Source: Paenibacillus xylanexedens (GTDB lineage Bacteria; Bacillota; Bacilli; Paenibacillales; Paenibacillaceae). From it: 64,000 nucleotides of DNA. The stretch spans positions 1 through 64,000 of the forward strand of contig NZ_VEIO01000001.1 of the NCBI RefSeq assembly GCF_007680605.1, written 5' to 3'. Positions 27,642 to 37,341 of this stretch are shown here, piece by piece (position 1 is the first letter of the stretch; each line of letters starts with the position of its first letter). The translations under genes were made by a program, and so were the position numbers. Below the pieces are notes generated by a model. The model was given only the letters and a program-made list of their open reading frames with translations. It had not been told where the DNA came from and did not search any database.

Positions 27642-28711
27642 TGTGAGATGTCGGTATCATGTTTCTGTGTATATTGCTGCTTCGCTGCTTTCAATGCCGG
27701 GATGGCAAAGCTGGCGAGTGGGGAAGGCAGCGCATGGAGCGGGAACCAACCGATATCACCGATCGCTCCGCCTTCTTCCGGATTACGAGCAACCCCTTCG
27801 ATTACTCTTGTGGCGTAAAGAAGAGTAATTGAATGTTCCTGATGCTTGGGATAAATCGTCTCGGCAGTGCCAAGTAAGCTCTCAATGACAATATCCAGAT
27901 GCACTTCTTTCTTTATCTCACGTTCTACCGCGATTCTCAACGTTTCATACGCATCGACTGTTCCGCCGGGAATACTCCAAGTGTGCTGTTCGGGCGCACG
28001 ATTACGCCAAACCAAGAGCACTTCATTTCGTTCATTAAGGATCACTGCACCTACGCCGATCCGGGGAGTGGCCTCGACCGCCATGCTACCAACAGTAGTA
28101 GAGCCTGCCGAAGGGGAAACACTTGCACTACCCGAACTAGACCCTGGCTGAAACGAAACGGGATATCCAGTCTGAGCAGACCAATCCATTGCCAGAATGC
28201 TCATCGAGATCAGATCGTACTGTGTACCATCTCGAAGAACAGCAGCACGATGCCGGCCTTCCTCGCGGAATCCGGCCTTGAGATATGCCCGTATTGCGGC
28301 TTCGTTGTATTCAATCACGTCAAGAGCAATCCGATTCAGGTTCAATTCATGGAATGCATATCGCAAAATCAACGCAAGAGCGTCACTGCCATAACCTTTG
28401 CCACGATCTCGTTCTTCACCAATGCCGATAGCTAGTTGTGCGGAGCGGTTATTCCATTCCAATCGATAGATGGCAACAAATCCGAGAAAACGATTGTCTT
28501 CCAACGTGCGAAGGGCAAATTCAAAATCTTGACCGTTCCGAACGGATGAAGATCCGGTCTCATCGGATGTTTGTGGCGTCACAATATCTGTATCCATGTT
28601 GCGCATATATTCGTAGTTTTGTGTAAAATGTGCGATTTGCACGCGGTCTTCGGGACAGGGTGCCGTGAGTCTGACTTTAGAGCCTTGAAACGCATTATAT
28701 TGACGAGTCAT
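27638..28711 (-). CDS. GNAT acetyltransferase-NUDIX hydrolase fusion
   Basis: The 357-residue protein joins two enzymes. Residues about 1-175 are a RimJ/RimL-like GNAT domain (acetyl-CoA loop GIGEERDRGKGYGSDAL). After a Ser/Gly/Ala-rich hinge, residues about 210-357 are a NUDIX hydrolase with the box starting GGTVDAYETLRIAVEREIKKEV, which has the required E, RE and E residues. The fusion suggests acetylation of a nucleotide-linked substrate or cleaning up of a modified nucleotide, but no substrate is known. It heads an operon with the AraC regulator. Confidence 0.9.
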   Translation of the reverse strand: MTRQYNAFQGSKVRLTAPCPEDRVQIAHFTQNYEYMRNMDTDIVTPQTSDETGSSSVRNGQDFEFALRTLEDNRFLGFVAIYRLEWNNRSAQLAIGIGEERDRGKGYGSDALALILRYAFHELNLNRIALDVIEYNEAAIRAYLKAGFREEGRHRAAVLRDGTQYDLISMSILAMDWSAQTGYPVSFQPGSSSGSASVSPSAGSTTVGSMAVEATPRIGVGAVILNERNEVLLVWRNRAPEQHTWSIPGGTVDAYETLRIAVEREIKKEVHLDIVIESLLGTAETIYPKHQEHSITLLYATRVIEGVARNPEEGGAIGDIGWFPLHALPSPLASFAIPALKAAKQQYTQKHDTDISQ

Positions 28712-28832
28712 GTTGCACCTCTTTTTATTTATTCGCTTATCCCATTATACTACAGCCCTAATAAATACCGAACTTCCAGTGTGGATTAAGAGGCATGGAG
28801 ATGAAAGAGGGGGGAAGGTTTGTGGTAGTAAA

Positions 28833-28870
28833 AGAAGCTGCTGCCTGTGAAATACAAGGTAGCAGCTTCT
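28833..28870 (-). terminator. Terminator of the toxin-44-like gene
   Basis: AGAAGCTGCTGCCT pairs with AGGTAGCAGCTTCT with one mismatch; a T run follows on the minus strand. Confidence 0.85.
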
Positions 28871-28903
28871 ATAAGGAGTCATAGTGGACTTTACACGGAA
28901 CAC

Positions 28904-29734
28904 TTAAGGAGATTCATTGTAACCTTGTCTAACCGCATTTTTATCATTATCATCATCAAGTCTAAAGCTTGTACCCAATCCTACAGCATCACCAGCTGTT
29001 AAAAGAGTAGGCAAGTTAAAAAGTTCTTTCCCTGTAAATCCGTAGTTATAGTTACCAAACCATTCAGAAGTTCTTAACTCAGTACCGTTTTTAACTCTTG
29101 CAGTCCATAATTTTCTGGCTGGGTAATAATAAGGAACTGACTTATAATCCCACACGCCGCCTGGTTGAACTTTTGCCACCCACATGCCTACTGTAGCGGT
29201 GTATGCATCGCGAGCGTTTACCCAAATGCTACTATTTAAACTATCGTAATAGTTCTTTACAGTGTTTCTATTTTGATTGGCCATATAATATGCGTTTAAA
29301 TATGGAGGGGTATCTGGATCACTCATAATCGAGATCACAGAATCATTAGAAACACTATTCATTTGATCTACTTTGGTAACACTTTCGATAATTTCTTCTT
29401 GAGTACCTACTTGGAGCTCAAAATTTTCGTCAAATTTAATCGCATCTCCAGTCGCTAAGATGACATCGTTTGATCCATCTAAACTTTTTATGTACTGATT
29501 CAGTAGATTCGGTTCAACTACAGGAGCAATTGCATTCGTGTTAACCGAAATGGTTCCATCTGGATTTAGAGAAGCGTAACCGTGCTCAACCACATATTGG
29601 TGTACACCCTTTAAGGAATTTAAATCACCTTCAGTCGTTGGCGGAGAACTCGGATTAACGCTTGCAGACGCTACACTTGAAATTACCAGAGCTGATAGGG
29701 AAACAATGGAGAGAATCTTACCAAAAAATTTCAA
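28904..29734 (-). CDS. Secreted protein with bacterial toxin 44-like C terminus
   Basis: The 276-residue product has a Sec signal peptide (about 1-25, ending VASASV). A leader-like region of about 120 residues is followed by a C-terminal domain in which VWDYKSVPYYYP, WFGNYNYGFTG and LDDDNDKNAVRQGY match the ordered landmarks of polymorphic toxin domain 44 (WDYK, FGNxNYGxTG, DDxxDxxxxxxG). Toxin 44 domains are predicted nucleases (RNase-like). There is no LXG or WXG trafficking module, so it would be Sec-exported. A membrane protein gene is divergent at 29889 and could protect the cell, which is speculative. Confidence 0.75.
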   Translation of the reverse strand: MKFFGKILSIVSLSALVISSVASASVNPSSPPTTEGDLNSLKGVHQYVVEHGYASLNPDGTISVNTNAIAPVVEPNLLNQYIKSLDGSNDVILATGDAIKFDENFELQVGTQEEIIESVTKVDQMNSVSNDSVISIMSDPDTPPYLNAYYMANQNRNTVKNYYDSLNSSIWVNARDAYTATVGMWVAKVQPGGVWDYKSVPYYYPARKLWTARVKNGTELRTSEWFGNYNYGFTGKELFNLPTLLTAGDAVGLGTSFRLDDDNDKNAVRQGYNESP

Positions 29735-29888
29735 AGTATTTAACCTCCTAAATTGTAATATAATTCTATATTAATAGGTTAATAAAGGAAAGTAAACCCT
29801 ATTATAGATTTTAATCTAGTATTTATCTTGAACAATCTATAATTGTTTTATATTATATCAAAAAGGGAAACAATGTGGGAGTGAGACT

Positions 29889-30305
29889 ATGAATCGTATA
29901 AATAAAATAATATTATGTAGTATTCCAAGTGCTATTTTTCTATATTTATTCTACCTACCACAACTAAACTATTACCGGATCACAAGATTAACGGGTTGGT
30001 CAAATAACACAATGTCACTTTTAATAAGTGTTATTAGTATTTTGCTTTTGGTTTCATTTGTGGTGTTGTTCTATTTCATAACGAAAAGAATGTTACATAA
30101 TGAAAAATTTAAATATATTCCAACGGTCTCATGGATTCCGTTCTATATTGTTCTTATTATCATTAATAATTTTACGATTCCTATTACAGTATCGGGGGAC
30201 AGACCTTCCCCAGGAACAGGTATATTACTTATATTATCTTATGTTTTATTGCCTATCATTCTGGCTTTCATTATCGGTGTTTCTACCTCTTACAAAAAAA
30301 AGTGA
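29889..30305 (+). CDS. Small four-helix membrane protein
   Basis: The 138-residue protein has four hydrophobic segments (about 8-24, 42-66, 80-98, 108-130) and a basic C-terminal tail. The ATG follows GGGAGTGAGACT. No family is recognised. It is divergent from the toxin-44-like gene with about 150 AT-rich bases between, and it may be an immunity-like partner or unrelated. Confidence 0.65.
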   Translation: MNRINKIILCSIPSAIFLYLFYLPQLNYYRITRLTGWSNNTMSLLISVISILLLVSFVVLFYFITKRMLHNEKFKYIPTVSWIPFYIVLIIINNFTIPITVSGDRPSPGTGILLILSYVLLPIILAFIIGVSTSYKKK

Positions 30306-30575
30306 TATGCTTGATCTTATAAAATAACTTGTGAATTTTTATTATTAAAATCGAGCCGAGGGTCGAAAGGACAGGACATTTCTATACAAAAAAACAGCCA
30401 CAAGAGCTGTGAAGTTACCCCGTAAAGTTAGACAGATTACATCTTTAAGCAACTTGCTGGGCATGAATCCGGTAGCGTACCGGACTCATGCCTTTTAGTT
30501 TTCCTTAATGCGTTTGTTGTTGTAATAATCGATGTATTTGGATAGTTCTTGTTCAAAATGTGAGATATTTTCAAA

Positions 30576-31321
30576 CTATTTTAAATACAAGAACTCAGAT
30601 TTCATGATGCCAAAGAAGTTCTCCATGACGGCGTTATCGTAACAGTTCCCTTTACGGGACATACTTTGCCTGATGCCACGTTTTTCAAGGGCATGACGAT
30701 AGGGTCTCATCTGGTAGTGCGAGCCCTGATCCGAATAAAGGAGTTTATCTTCTGTTGTTAAACTGCAAAATGCTTGATCTGACATCGTGGAAACAAGCGA
30801 GTAGACCGGTCTTGAACCCTCGTATATGTAATAATTTCTCCGTTATACAAATCAAGTATGGGAGATAAATATAGTTTTTCTCCGAACAATTTAAACTCTG
30901 TAATGTCCGTAACCCACTTCTCGTTTGGCCTTTCAGCGTGGAAATTGCGTTTTAATAGGTTCGGTGCAACCTTGCCAATTGTCCCTTTATACGAACGATA
31001 TTTCTTCATACGTACCAATCCTTTTAATCCCAATACGTTCATCAAACGCTGTACCTGTTTATGATTCACACGGTGTCCACGATTGGTTAACTCATCGTGA
31101 ATACAACGATAACCATAACGTCCCTCATGCTCCTTATAAATCGCTTGTATCATGTCTTTTAGCTCTAAATCCTTGTCTACCGTACCCAACGCTTTTACGA
31201 CGTAATAATACGTGCGACGAGGGATATCTGCTAGCTGTAGAAGTGCTTTCACCGAAAATTCGTTCCTTAGTTCATAGACTACTTGCGCTTTGTCTTGTTT
31301 GGTGATTTTTCCTTGTTTCAA
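30576..31321 (-). pseudogene. IS3-family OrfB transposase, frameshifted
   Basis: The first frame (31321-30758) has the HTH_21-like YRCIHDELTNRGHRV and the rve-domain start PNEKWVTDITEF with the first catalytic Asp and a second Asp in LDLYNGEIITY. The reading then shifts to a second frame (30785-30576) carrying YSDQGSHYQM and MSRKGNCYDNAVMENFFGIMKSE, which holds the catalytic Glu. The C-terminal end is also frameshifted. The intact product would be about 290 residues. Confidence 0.85.
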
Positions 31322-31610
31322 ACTAAGGCATTCAACTTCTTTAAATAAGCATTCTCCATTTTCAAACGTTCTACCTCTGCTTGTAAAGCCTCTATAGATC
31401 CTTCTACCAGCGTTTGATCCTTCTGTGCTTTAGATCCTTTTTTCATGGGATGAGCGCCCCTTTTTCTTTGGTTGAAGGGCGTCTATCCCTTGTAATTCCA
31501 GGCTTTTTTTGCCAACTTAAAAGAGTACTATGGCTTTAGGAATATTAAATATAGCAGCCGTTTCTCTAACAGACGTCCCAAATTCGTTCATATAATGAAA
31601 TACGTCTAGT

Positions 31611-31847
31611 TTAATCTGAGTAGGATATGATGTATAGCCTATAGCACTTTATAAAAGCTTTTTCACCGTGAGGCTCATATTGTTTAATCCAGTTTGAAAA
31701 GACAGAACGGTGAATCCCGATCGATTTTGCAATGCTTTTCAAGCTTTCTGATCCCTTTTCATAACGTATAACGGCTTGTACCTTTTCATCCGAACTGAAT
31801 TTAGTCATAAAAAAACTGCACCTACAATTGGTAGTTTTGTCTAACAA
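31611..31847 (-). pseudogene. IS3-family OrfA fragment
   Basis: KVQAVIRYEKGSESLKSIAKSIGIHRSVFSNWIKQYEPHGEKAF is the helix-turn-helix of IS150-type OrfA. The frame then breaks into an unrelated tail, and the coiled-coil part before OrfB (31320-31500) is only recognisable in broken frames. Confidence 0.8.
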
Positions 31848-31879
31848 TTGGGGTGCAGTTCACTGCTAGTATAAGCTTT

Positions 31880-32290
31880 TTATTTTAAATCATTCAATAA
31901 ATTTTTCATTTTTTTGTAATGTCCGCTGACTCGGTCAGCCATGTAGTTATACAAGAGTTGATTCTCGGAAAGCATAGCCATCTCCCGGTCAATATCTACA
32001 TTGTTGTTGTTATTGTTCATGGCTGTTTCGTTGTTCTGCATCACCCGGTACTGAACGACGGAGGCATTCGGATCGCTGACGGGAAAATGTTTCTCATGTG
32101 TCCGCTGCATCCTAAGCTGTCCGGATTGACCGTTCTCGATGATACGTCTCAGCTCGTCTTGAAACTCAACGGTTGTCTTTTTGTAGTTGGGTGTGTCTGC
32201 GTTAGCGATATTGTTCGTTATCGCTGCATGCCGTGCGTTTAAGGCTTGCAAAAGGGATTCATTGCGCTTGGTTGTATTCGTTTCAATCAT
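31880..32290 (-). CDS. Orphan FlgB-like flagellar rod protein
   Basis: The 136-residue product matches FlgB: the N terminus QALNARHAAITNNIANADTPNYKKTTVEFQDEL is the conserved rod-protein motif, and the C terminus MLSENQLLYNYMADRVSGHYKKMKNLL is the coiled-coil end. FlgB is the proximal rod component. It is normally in the large fla/che operon; here it stands alone beside speD, with an Asn run (MNNNNNNVD) in the middle. AAAGGAGG precedes the ATG. A decayed IS lies directly downstream. Confidence 0.9.
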   Translation of the reverse strand: MIETNTTKRNESLLQALNARHAAITNNIANADTPNYKKTTVEFQDELRRIIENGQSGQLRMQRTHEKHFPVSDPNASVVQYRVMQNNETAMNNNNNNVDIDREMAMLSENQLLYNYMADRVSGHYKKMKNLLNDLK

Positions 32291-32330
32291 GCCCTAATCC
32301 TCCTTTACCGCATCGAATGCAGTTCCCTCT

Positions 32331-32360
32331 ATTTTAAGAAATCTGCCCACACACTGTCAA
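32331..32360 (-). promoter_or_regulatory. Sigma-A-type promoter of the orphan flgB
   Basis: On the minus strand TTGACA (32360-32355) is followed after 18 bases by TAAAAT (32336-32331), about 40 bases before the flgB start. No SigD-type motif is seen, unlike most flagellar genes. Confidence 0.7.
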
Positions 32361-32543
32361 TCTGTTCAAAGTAACATATGACGGATGAACTCGCAGTTAC
32401 GGCCGAAATAAACAACAATAAAGACAAGCAATTGACCCATATATCAGGTTCTGTGAAGGAAGTCAGCAGGATCAGAATCACTTGTCTTTATTTATGATCA
32501 TATCATTTCTGATTGGTTGGTCATTCCAGATGGCTCTGTCCAA

Positions 32544-33359
32544 TTAGGAAGAACGGTCTATATTTTTGCCGTAATAAATTTCGTCCATCTCCAGCTTAAG
32601 CCATTCGGTAATCTCCTGTTGTTCCGCTTTGCTTAGCTTGTCCTTGGTGTACCCGAACAGATAATTATCCAGATCGAATTCCTTCAGCTTGCATTTGGTG
32701 TGGAAAATGTTTTCCTGATAGACGTTCACGTCAATCATATCAAAGCCGCTTTTGATCTCGTCGGGAATATAATTCTGGATCGAACTGATCTCATGGTCAA
32801 TAAACAGCTTGCGTCCGCTCGTATCCCTCGTAAAACCGCGCACGCGATAATCCATAATCATAATGTCCGTATCAAACGAATGAATCAGGTAATTCAATGC
32901 TTTTAGCGGTGAAATCTCACCACAGGTCGATACATCGATATCGGCACGGAAGGTGCTGATGCCTTCGCTGGGGTGGAATTCGGGATAGGTGTGTACGGTA
33001 ATATGGCTTTTGTCCAGCTGCATGACCACGTTATCGGGCAGGGGACCAGGCGATTCATCGAAGGATTCCTCGGGAATCTCAACGATCGGGCCTTCCGATA
33101 CCAGCATGGTTACACTCGCGCCCTGCGGCACGTAATCCTGCTGAGCGACATTCAGGACGTGTGCGCCGATGATGTCCGATACATTTTTCAAAATATGAGT
33201 CAGCCGGTCTGCGTTATATTGTTCATCGATATATTCAATGTAAGCTTCGCGTTCTTCTTTGGTCTTGGTATAACAGATATCGTACATATTGAAACTGAGT
33301 GACTTGGTCAGGTTGTTGAACCCGTGCAACTGGATGCGCTGCTCTGGCGTTAAAGTCAT
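32544..33359 (-). CDS. speD: S-adenosylmethionine decarboxylase proenzyme
   Basis: The 271-residue proenzyme is of the larger, E. coli-like class. The self-cleavage site lies at Lys117-Ser118-His119 ([12 protein letters not shown]), where Ser118 becomes the pyruvoyl group. It makes decarboxylated SAM for spermidine synthesis. The conserved Cys in [18 protein letters not shown] is present. AAAGGGGAACTGCAACC precedes the ATG. No spermidine synthase gene is nearby in this window. Confidence 0.95.
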   Translation of the reverse strand: MTLTPEQRIQLHGFNNLTKSLSFNMYDICYTKTKEEREAYIEYIDEQYNADRLTHILKNVSDIIGAHVLNVAQQDYVPQGASVTMLVSEGPIVEIPEESFDESPGPLPDNVVMQLDKSHITVHTYPEFHPSEGISTFRADIDVSTCGEISPLKALNYLIHSFDTDIMIMDYRVRGFTRDTSGRKLFIDHEISSIQNYIPDEIKSGFDMIDVNVYQENIFHTKCKLKEFDLDNYLFGYTKDKLSKAEQQEITEWLKLEMDEIYYGKNIDRSS

Positions 33360-33590
33360 GGTTGCAGTTCCCCTTTATCCCATACGACATAAAAATCGCA
33401 GTTTTAATACTACTTATACCCAACCTTGCCCGAAAAAAAACATGAGTTTCCCATGGGTGGCAAGCGGACGCACTCCTTGAGTTCAACTTCAGCATCGATT
33501 AACACAGTCTGAGTTATAACTTCTCACGGGTCGCACAGTGTAGTCTGAAAACAGGTCGAGTCTCAAAACACGGAGTCCAGTAAGAAAGCA

Positions 33591-33612
33591 AAAAAACTGC
33601 ACAGCAGTTTGC
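33591..33612 (-). terminator. Terminator of the ypsA-like gene
   Basis: GCAAACTGC and GCAGTTT form a tight hairpin, followed on the minus strand by seven T residues. Confidence 0.88.
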
Positions 33613-33628
33613 CGTACAGCATCTAAAG

Positions 33629-34207
33629 TTAGAAGGGGATGTCCCCGTCATAAGCAAAATCATTCATCCGTTCTTCCTCCGCGACCGATTGAATATCCTC
33701 GGAAGTGACCGTAATGATGGGATAATGCTCGTTTTGTTGTTTTTTGATTGCCTTTTCTTTCACAAAACGCGGGCTACCTTCGCCGGCATCTTCATCATAT
33801 ACGAGCAGTAGACCATCGCTTTTGCGCAGCAACAGATCGTCCCGTGCAGTGAACTGCCACGGCCCGATGTATGGCTGTTTGCTAATCGCACCATAATAGT
33901 CTACCCCAGCCAGAATGGAACGGTAGTACTCCAGCTTGTCTTCTTTCCATTGTTCCTCCGGGTTCTGAAAAGCAGTGATGATCGACAGTTTCAGATGTGG
34001 ATATAACTGTTTTAATTCAAGAACAACCTCGCAGGCCCAAAGATCGACACCGTATTGACCTGGGGTAAGCACCCATTCCAAGCCATCCTCCACAAGAGGT
34101 GTAAGGCGGGAGGCGATTGCTTTTTTAATGTAAGGGATGCCCTCATGCTTCTGACCAAAAATCTGTAGTTCGTGTGCGCGGTAACCGGTAATGAACAGGT
34201 TTTGCAA
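33629..34207 (-). CDS. ypsA: YpsA/DUF1273 SLOG-family protein
   Basis: The 192-residue protein matches YpsA: the N-terminal LFITGYRAHELQIF, the central VLTPGQYGVDLWACEVVLELKQLYP (a nucleotide-binding SLOG loop) and KSDGLLLVYDEDAGEGSPRFV. It begins with TTG, with AAGGAGGT 10 bases upstream. YpsA of Bacillus affects cell division and cell shape; the molecular ligand is thought to be a nucleotide-like molecule. Confidence 0.93.
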   Translation of the reverse strand: MQNLFITGYRAHELQIFGQKHEGIPYIKKAIASRLTPLVEDGLEWVLTPGQYGVDLWACEVVLELKQLYPHLKLSIITAFQNPEEQWKEDKLEYYRSILAGVDYYGAISKQPYIGPWQFTARDDLLLRKSDGLLLVYDEDAGEGSPRFVKEKAIKKQQNEHYPIITVTSEDIQSVAEEERMNDFAYDGDIPF

Positions 34208-34289
34208 AACGTGATAACCTCCTTGCAGACGGACAATGTACCCGTGAGGTTCGGTCTCCTAATCGGTTGTCCGTCTTCGTTTGAGCACG

Positions 34290-35432
34290 TTATTGTGCAG
34301 GTGTAGACTCTCCGCGGAACGGATACAGGAATGGCTTCGGAATATCCGTTTCGAATGTCATTAGTTTGCCTGTCGTTGGATGAATAAACGACAACACCCG
34401 TGCATGGAGCCCCAGACGTCCGAGATCTCTTGTACGCGCGCCGTATTTACGATCCCCGACAATCGGATGCCCCAGATCTTCCATATGCACACGGATCTGA
34501 TTTTTACGACCTGTCTCCAGACGTACTTCCAGCAGAGAGAACTCACGGTTCGACTTCAGCCGTTTGTAATGCGTCACCGCATGTTGCCCGTCGTTTGGAC
34601 GCGGGCTGGAGTACATCTTGAGTGTTTTGGTTTCCTTGAGCCAAGAGGAGATCGTACCTTCTTCTTGTGCTACCGAGCCTTCAACCAGTGCGACATAAAC
34701 ACGGTCTTGTACGTTTTCTTTCCAGTTGTTTTGCAGCTGCTGCTGCACCTCTTCACTTTTGGCAAACATCATCACACCCGAGGTGTCCCGATCCAGGCGA
34801 TGCACGATGAAAATCCGATTCAGTTCGTTGGTACGACGCACATGTGACATCAGCTGGCGATAAGCGGTCAGATCGTCGCTTTTGTCAGCCGCGATGGATA
34901 GCAGTCCGGCTTCCTTGCGAATCACAATGATGTCGTCGTCTTCATGCAGAATGTTAATACCCGTCAGGGAAGGAGCGGCTACAGCGCCTTCTTTGCTGAT
35001 GGATACGGTCTGTCCGGGTAGCAGAGGTTCGTTAAACTTCGTCACAACTTTCTCATCGATCGATACTTGTCCGCGTCCCAAAATGGACTTCACCGCATTG
35101 CGTCCTGACTTCACATGTTTCAGCAGGAAATTCAGCAGTTCATCCGGTTCGGTTACCTTGTACTGACGTGGCGGTTCGGACTTGCGATAATGTGCATTGC
35201 CTGGACGCTTCGATGCGGTAGCCGACTTGGCCGGCTTGCTTCCTTTGCCACCGTTTTTTGCAGGCGCCACGGACGAATGGGAAGCGGAAACCTTCTTCGT
35301 ATCCTCTCCCGAGCGAGGGGGATTCGGTTTGGATGAAGAAGTGTTGGAACGGCCGGAACGCGGCTTGGAAGAGTCTCCGTATGATTTTCCTTTGGCGGAT
35401 GTACCGCTGCTTGTGCGTTTGCGTTTATTCAT
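34290..35432 (-). CDS. RluD-family pseudouridine synthase with long disordered N terminus
   Basis: The ATG at 35432 has AAGGAGA 11 bases before it. The first 100 or so residues are Ser/Lys/Gly/Pro-rich and probably disordered. They are followed by an S4 RNA-binding domain (LNFLLKHVKSGRNAVKSILGRGQVSID) and the pseudouridine synthase domain with the catalytic Asp in HRLDRDTSGVMMFAK. The protein is about 380 residues, 80 or more longer than usual because of the tail. Target is probably 23S rRNA or tRNA. Confidence 0.92.
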   Translation of the reverse strand: MNKRKRTSSGTSAKGKSYGDSSKPRSGRSNTSSSKPNPPRSGEDTKKVSASHSSVAPAKNGGKGSKPAKSATASKRPGNAHYRKSEPPRQYKVTEPDELLNFLLKHVKSGRNAVKSILGRGQVSIDEKVVTKFNEPLLPGQTVSISKEGAVAAPSLTGINILHEDDDIIVIRKEAGLLSIAADKSDDLTAYRQLMSHVRRTNELNRIFIVHRLDRDTSGVMMFAKSEEVQQQLQNNWKENVQDRVYVALVEGSVAQEEGTISSWLKETKTLKMYSSPRPNDGQHAVTHYKRLKSNREFSLLEVRLETGRKNQIRVHMEDLGHPIVGDRKYGARTRDLGRLGLHARVLSFIHPTTGKLMTFETDIPKPFLYPFRGESTPAQ

Positions 35433-35622
35433 GAATGACAATCTCCTTCTGAACAGCTTGTACCCTTTGTGTGCATACGATCCGTTCATTTCGTTATGCA
35501 GTTCAATATACCATTAACCGCACCGAATTAAAAATAGGTTCATCAAATCTGCAAACCATCCAGTCCGAAGAGTTGTCAGATTCATAGAATATGATATCCC
35601 ATAGCATTGGAGGTGTTACTTC

Positions 35623-36030
35623 ATGGGCGTGTTTCTCGATATGAGAACCTCGGAGAACTCGGGATACGTAGGGGCACCGGGATTACCTTTGTCCGAATCC
35701 CCTGAACCTTTCGGTGTAATCGGTCTTCAAACCCAGGGGGTCATTAATCCGATCATTACCTTCAACGGCACGGTGGGTGTTACGGGAGAACTGGGCGATA
35801 CGTTTGTTGTAGAGATCGTGCGTGGTTTTGTGTATGATCCGTTCTTTATCATCTATCGCGCAGAAGGTACGGTCGGGCAAAATGGCGGTGCCGAGTTCCA
35901 TTCGTTCACAGCTCAGGACTTGACTGCACCACCAGCGCTTGAAAATGTATATACGTCGTTCATCTCGGGTGTATCCACAGCTGTGCGGACCGGACCGGAG
36001 ATGTTCTACGGTATTGCCGCGACCAACTAA
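35623..36030 (+). CDS. Conserved-looking hypothetical, beta-rich
   Basis: The 135-residue product starts at an ATG with GGAGGTGTTACTTC upstream. It has no signal peptide or membrane segment and shows alternating hydrophobic beta strands (FVVEIVRGFVYDPFFIIYRAEGTVG). The composition (Gly, Thr, Val, few charges) is like spore-surface or exosporium proteins of Bacilli, but I cannot name a family. A perfect terminator follows. Confidence 0.7.
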   Translation: MGVFLDMRTSENSGYVGAPGLPLSESPEPFGVIGLQTQGVINPIITFNGTVGVTGELGDTFVVEIVRGFVYDPFFIIYRAEGTVGQNGGAEFHSFTAQDLTAPPALENVYTSFISGVSTAVRTGPEMFYGIAATN

Positions 36031-36131
36031 AGGAGCTTTGAAAGACTTTAGAGAGACCATCTTATAGTAACGTTTGTTGTACCCGTTTCAGCTACATGGC
36101 AATCAAGATCATGGCAATCAAGATATAATTC

Positions 36132-36161
36132 AAAATCCCCGCCTCGTTAGGCGGGGATTTT
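36132..36161. terminator. Perfect bidirectional terminator
   Basis: AAAATCCCCGCCT and AGGCGGGGATTTT are exact complements around a CGTT loop. Confidence 0.95.
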
Positions 36162-36317
36162 GAATTTGAGATAAAGCAGAATTGTAAGAGTATTGATGTA
36201 TAAGAGAGAGATTTGAAGAACAATGACCTGCAACGAGAAAGAAATAGAAAGAAGCAGAGATACAAGCGGCGCTATCGATCATGGGTATGAAGAAAAACTG
36301 GAAACAGCAGATGGAGC

Positions 36318-37028
36318 TTAGTTGGCGCGTCCTTTCAAAATCATATTATTGGCTTTCCCAAAGTCGATGGCGACTTTACCTGCCAGTGCTGCTGTTCGTT
36401 CTGCAAGAATGACGGCGTTAACCCCGCAAGAGAACAGAGCAACGTCAAAATCATCCTGATGCGTTTGAATCCATTGCAGGGTCTCATCCATCTGATCATA
36501 GTTGTCAAACGCTAACGTACTTACGATGTCGAGGTGATAAGGCTCCTTAACGAGTGCGGCTTGTAACTCATGCAGTTCACGCGTCACGAGCAACACACGT
36601 TTGCCAGCAAGCATCTGCCAAAACCGAGGTACTTGCACAAGTTCACGATTCACACAAGCATGGCAGGTCAGCGCAGGCGCGATGCCGTAGTGAGCAAAGA
36701 TCATATCGGTCAGCGGCCGCTTGAGATAATCCGGAGCCTTGATAGTGCTGTCCCCACGCGGAAGGACACCGACAATGGAGGCTCTTTTCAACGAAGCAGC
36801 GACTTCGTCCCGCATCTTCAGGTTGGGAAGCCGCAGCCCCTTTTGACCGAGATTAGCTTTGATTGCCCAGCGCTCTTGAAGCACCTGCTCCATAGGCCAT
36901 ACGGATTCTTGCGACATCACGATATTTTCACCATCCCCCACACGCACCAGTGAGAATGGACGTTGTTCACGTAGAGCTATTTCGAGCTGATCAAGCACGT
37001 CCTGCATTTCAAGATAAGTAGAGTTCAT
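36318..37028 (-). CDS. GT-D fold (DUF1792) glycosyltransferase
   Basis: The 236-residue protein has the GT-D/DUF1792 signature FSLVRVGDGENIVMSQE near residue 20 and ASIVGVLPRGDSTIKAPDY in the middle. GT-D enzymes add a sugar to adhesin or surface glycans. It is divergent from the surface-polysaccharide cluster at 37342-43224 and may belong to it. Confidence 0.85.
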   Translation of the reverse strand: MNSTYLEMQDVLDQLEIALREQRPFSLVRVGDGENIVMSQESVWPMEQVLQERWAIKANLGQKGLRLPNLKMRDEVAASLKRASIVGVLPRGDSTIKAPDYLKRPLTDMIFAHYGIAPALTCHACVNRELVQVPRFWQMLAGKRVLLVTRELHELQAALVKEPYHLDIVSTLAFDNYDQMDETLQWIQTHQDDFDVALFSCGVNAVILAERTAALAGKVAIDFGKANNMILKGRAN

Positions 37029-37341
37029 TCCGAATGCCTGCCCCCTTTGAAAATCAAGCTCCTCTATTCTATGTCGCGAGAGAAACCATGATCTGTGCGT
37101 TCGACCTCCAAGAGATAACTTGGGGTGTATATCAATCTATTTATAAGAAAATCAGTACATATGTCGGTGCCGGAATGTTCAGGAGTTCATACGTTATACA
37201 GTGCTGGCATTTAAGAGAATGGAAGTGTAAGCGATCAGCGCGAGGAACGAGTTTCGTAGATACGAGATTTCATTCTAAAAAAAACTATGAAAACGTCTGT
37301 ACTCGCCATATAGGCTTACAGCGTTCATGAGGAGGAAGGGT
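37029..37341. other. Divergent intergenic region, no gene
   Basis: This 313-bp gap lies between the minus-strand GT-D gene and the plus-strand rhamnosyltransferase-like gene, so it should hold both promoters. I see no clear -35/-10 pair, operator or hairpin. Confidence 0.4.

Larger units (their letters stand above)
30410..31862 (-). mobile_element. Decayed IS3-family (IS150-type) insertion sequence
   Basis: The 1453-bp element has imperfect terminal inverted repeats: the left end starts TGAAGTTACCCC and the right end, read inward, TGAACTGCACCCC; both continue into GTTAGACA. A 3-bp CTG duplication flanks it. It contains an OrfA with a helix-turn-helix (31611-31847) and an OrfB DDE transposase split into at least two frames (30758-31321 and 30576-30785). 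Several stops and frameshifts make it inactive. It lies just downstream of the flgB-like gene and may have split that gene's terminator. Confidence 0.85.
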
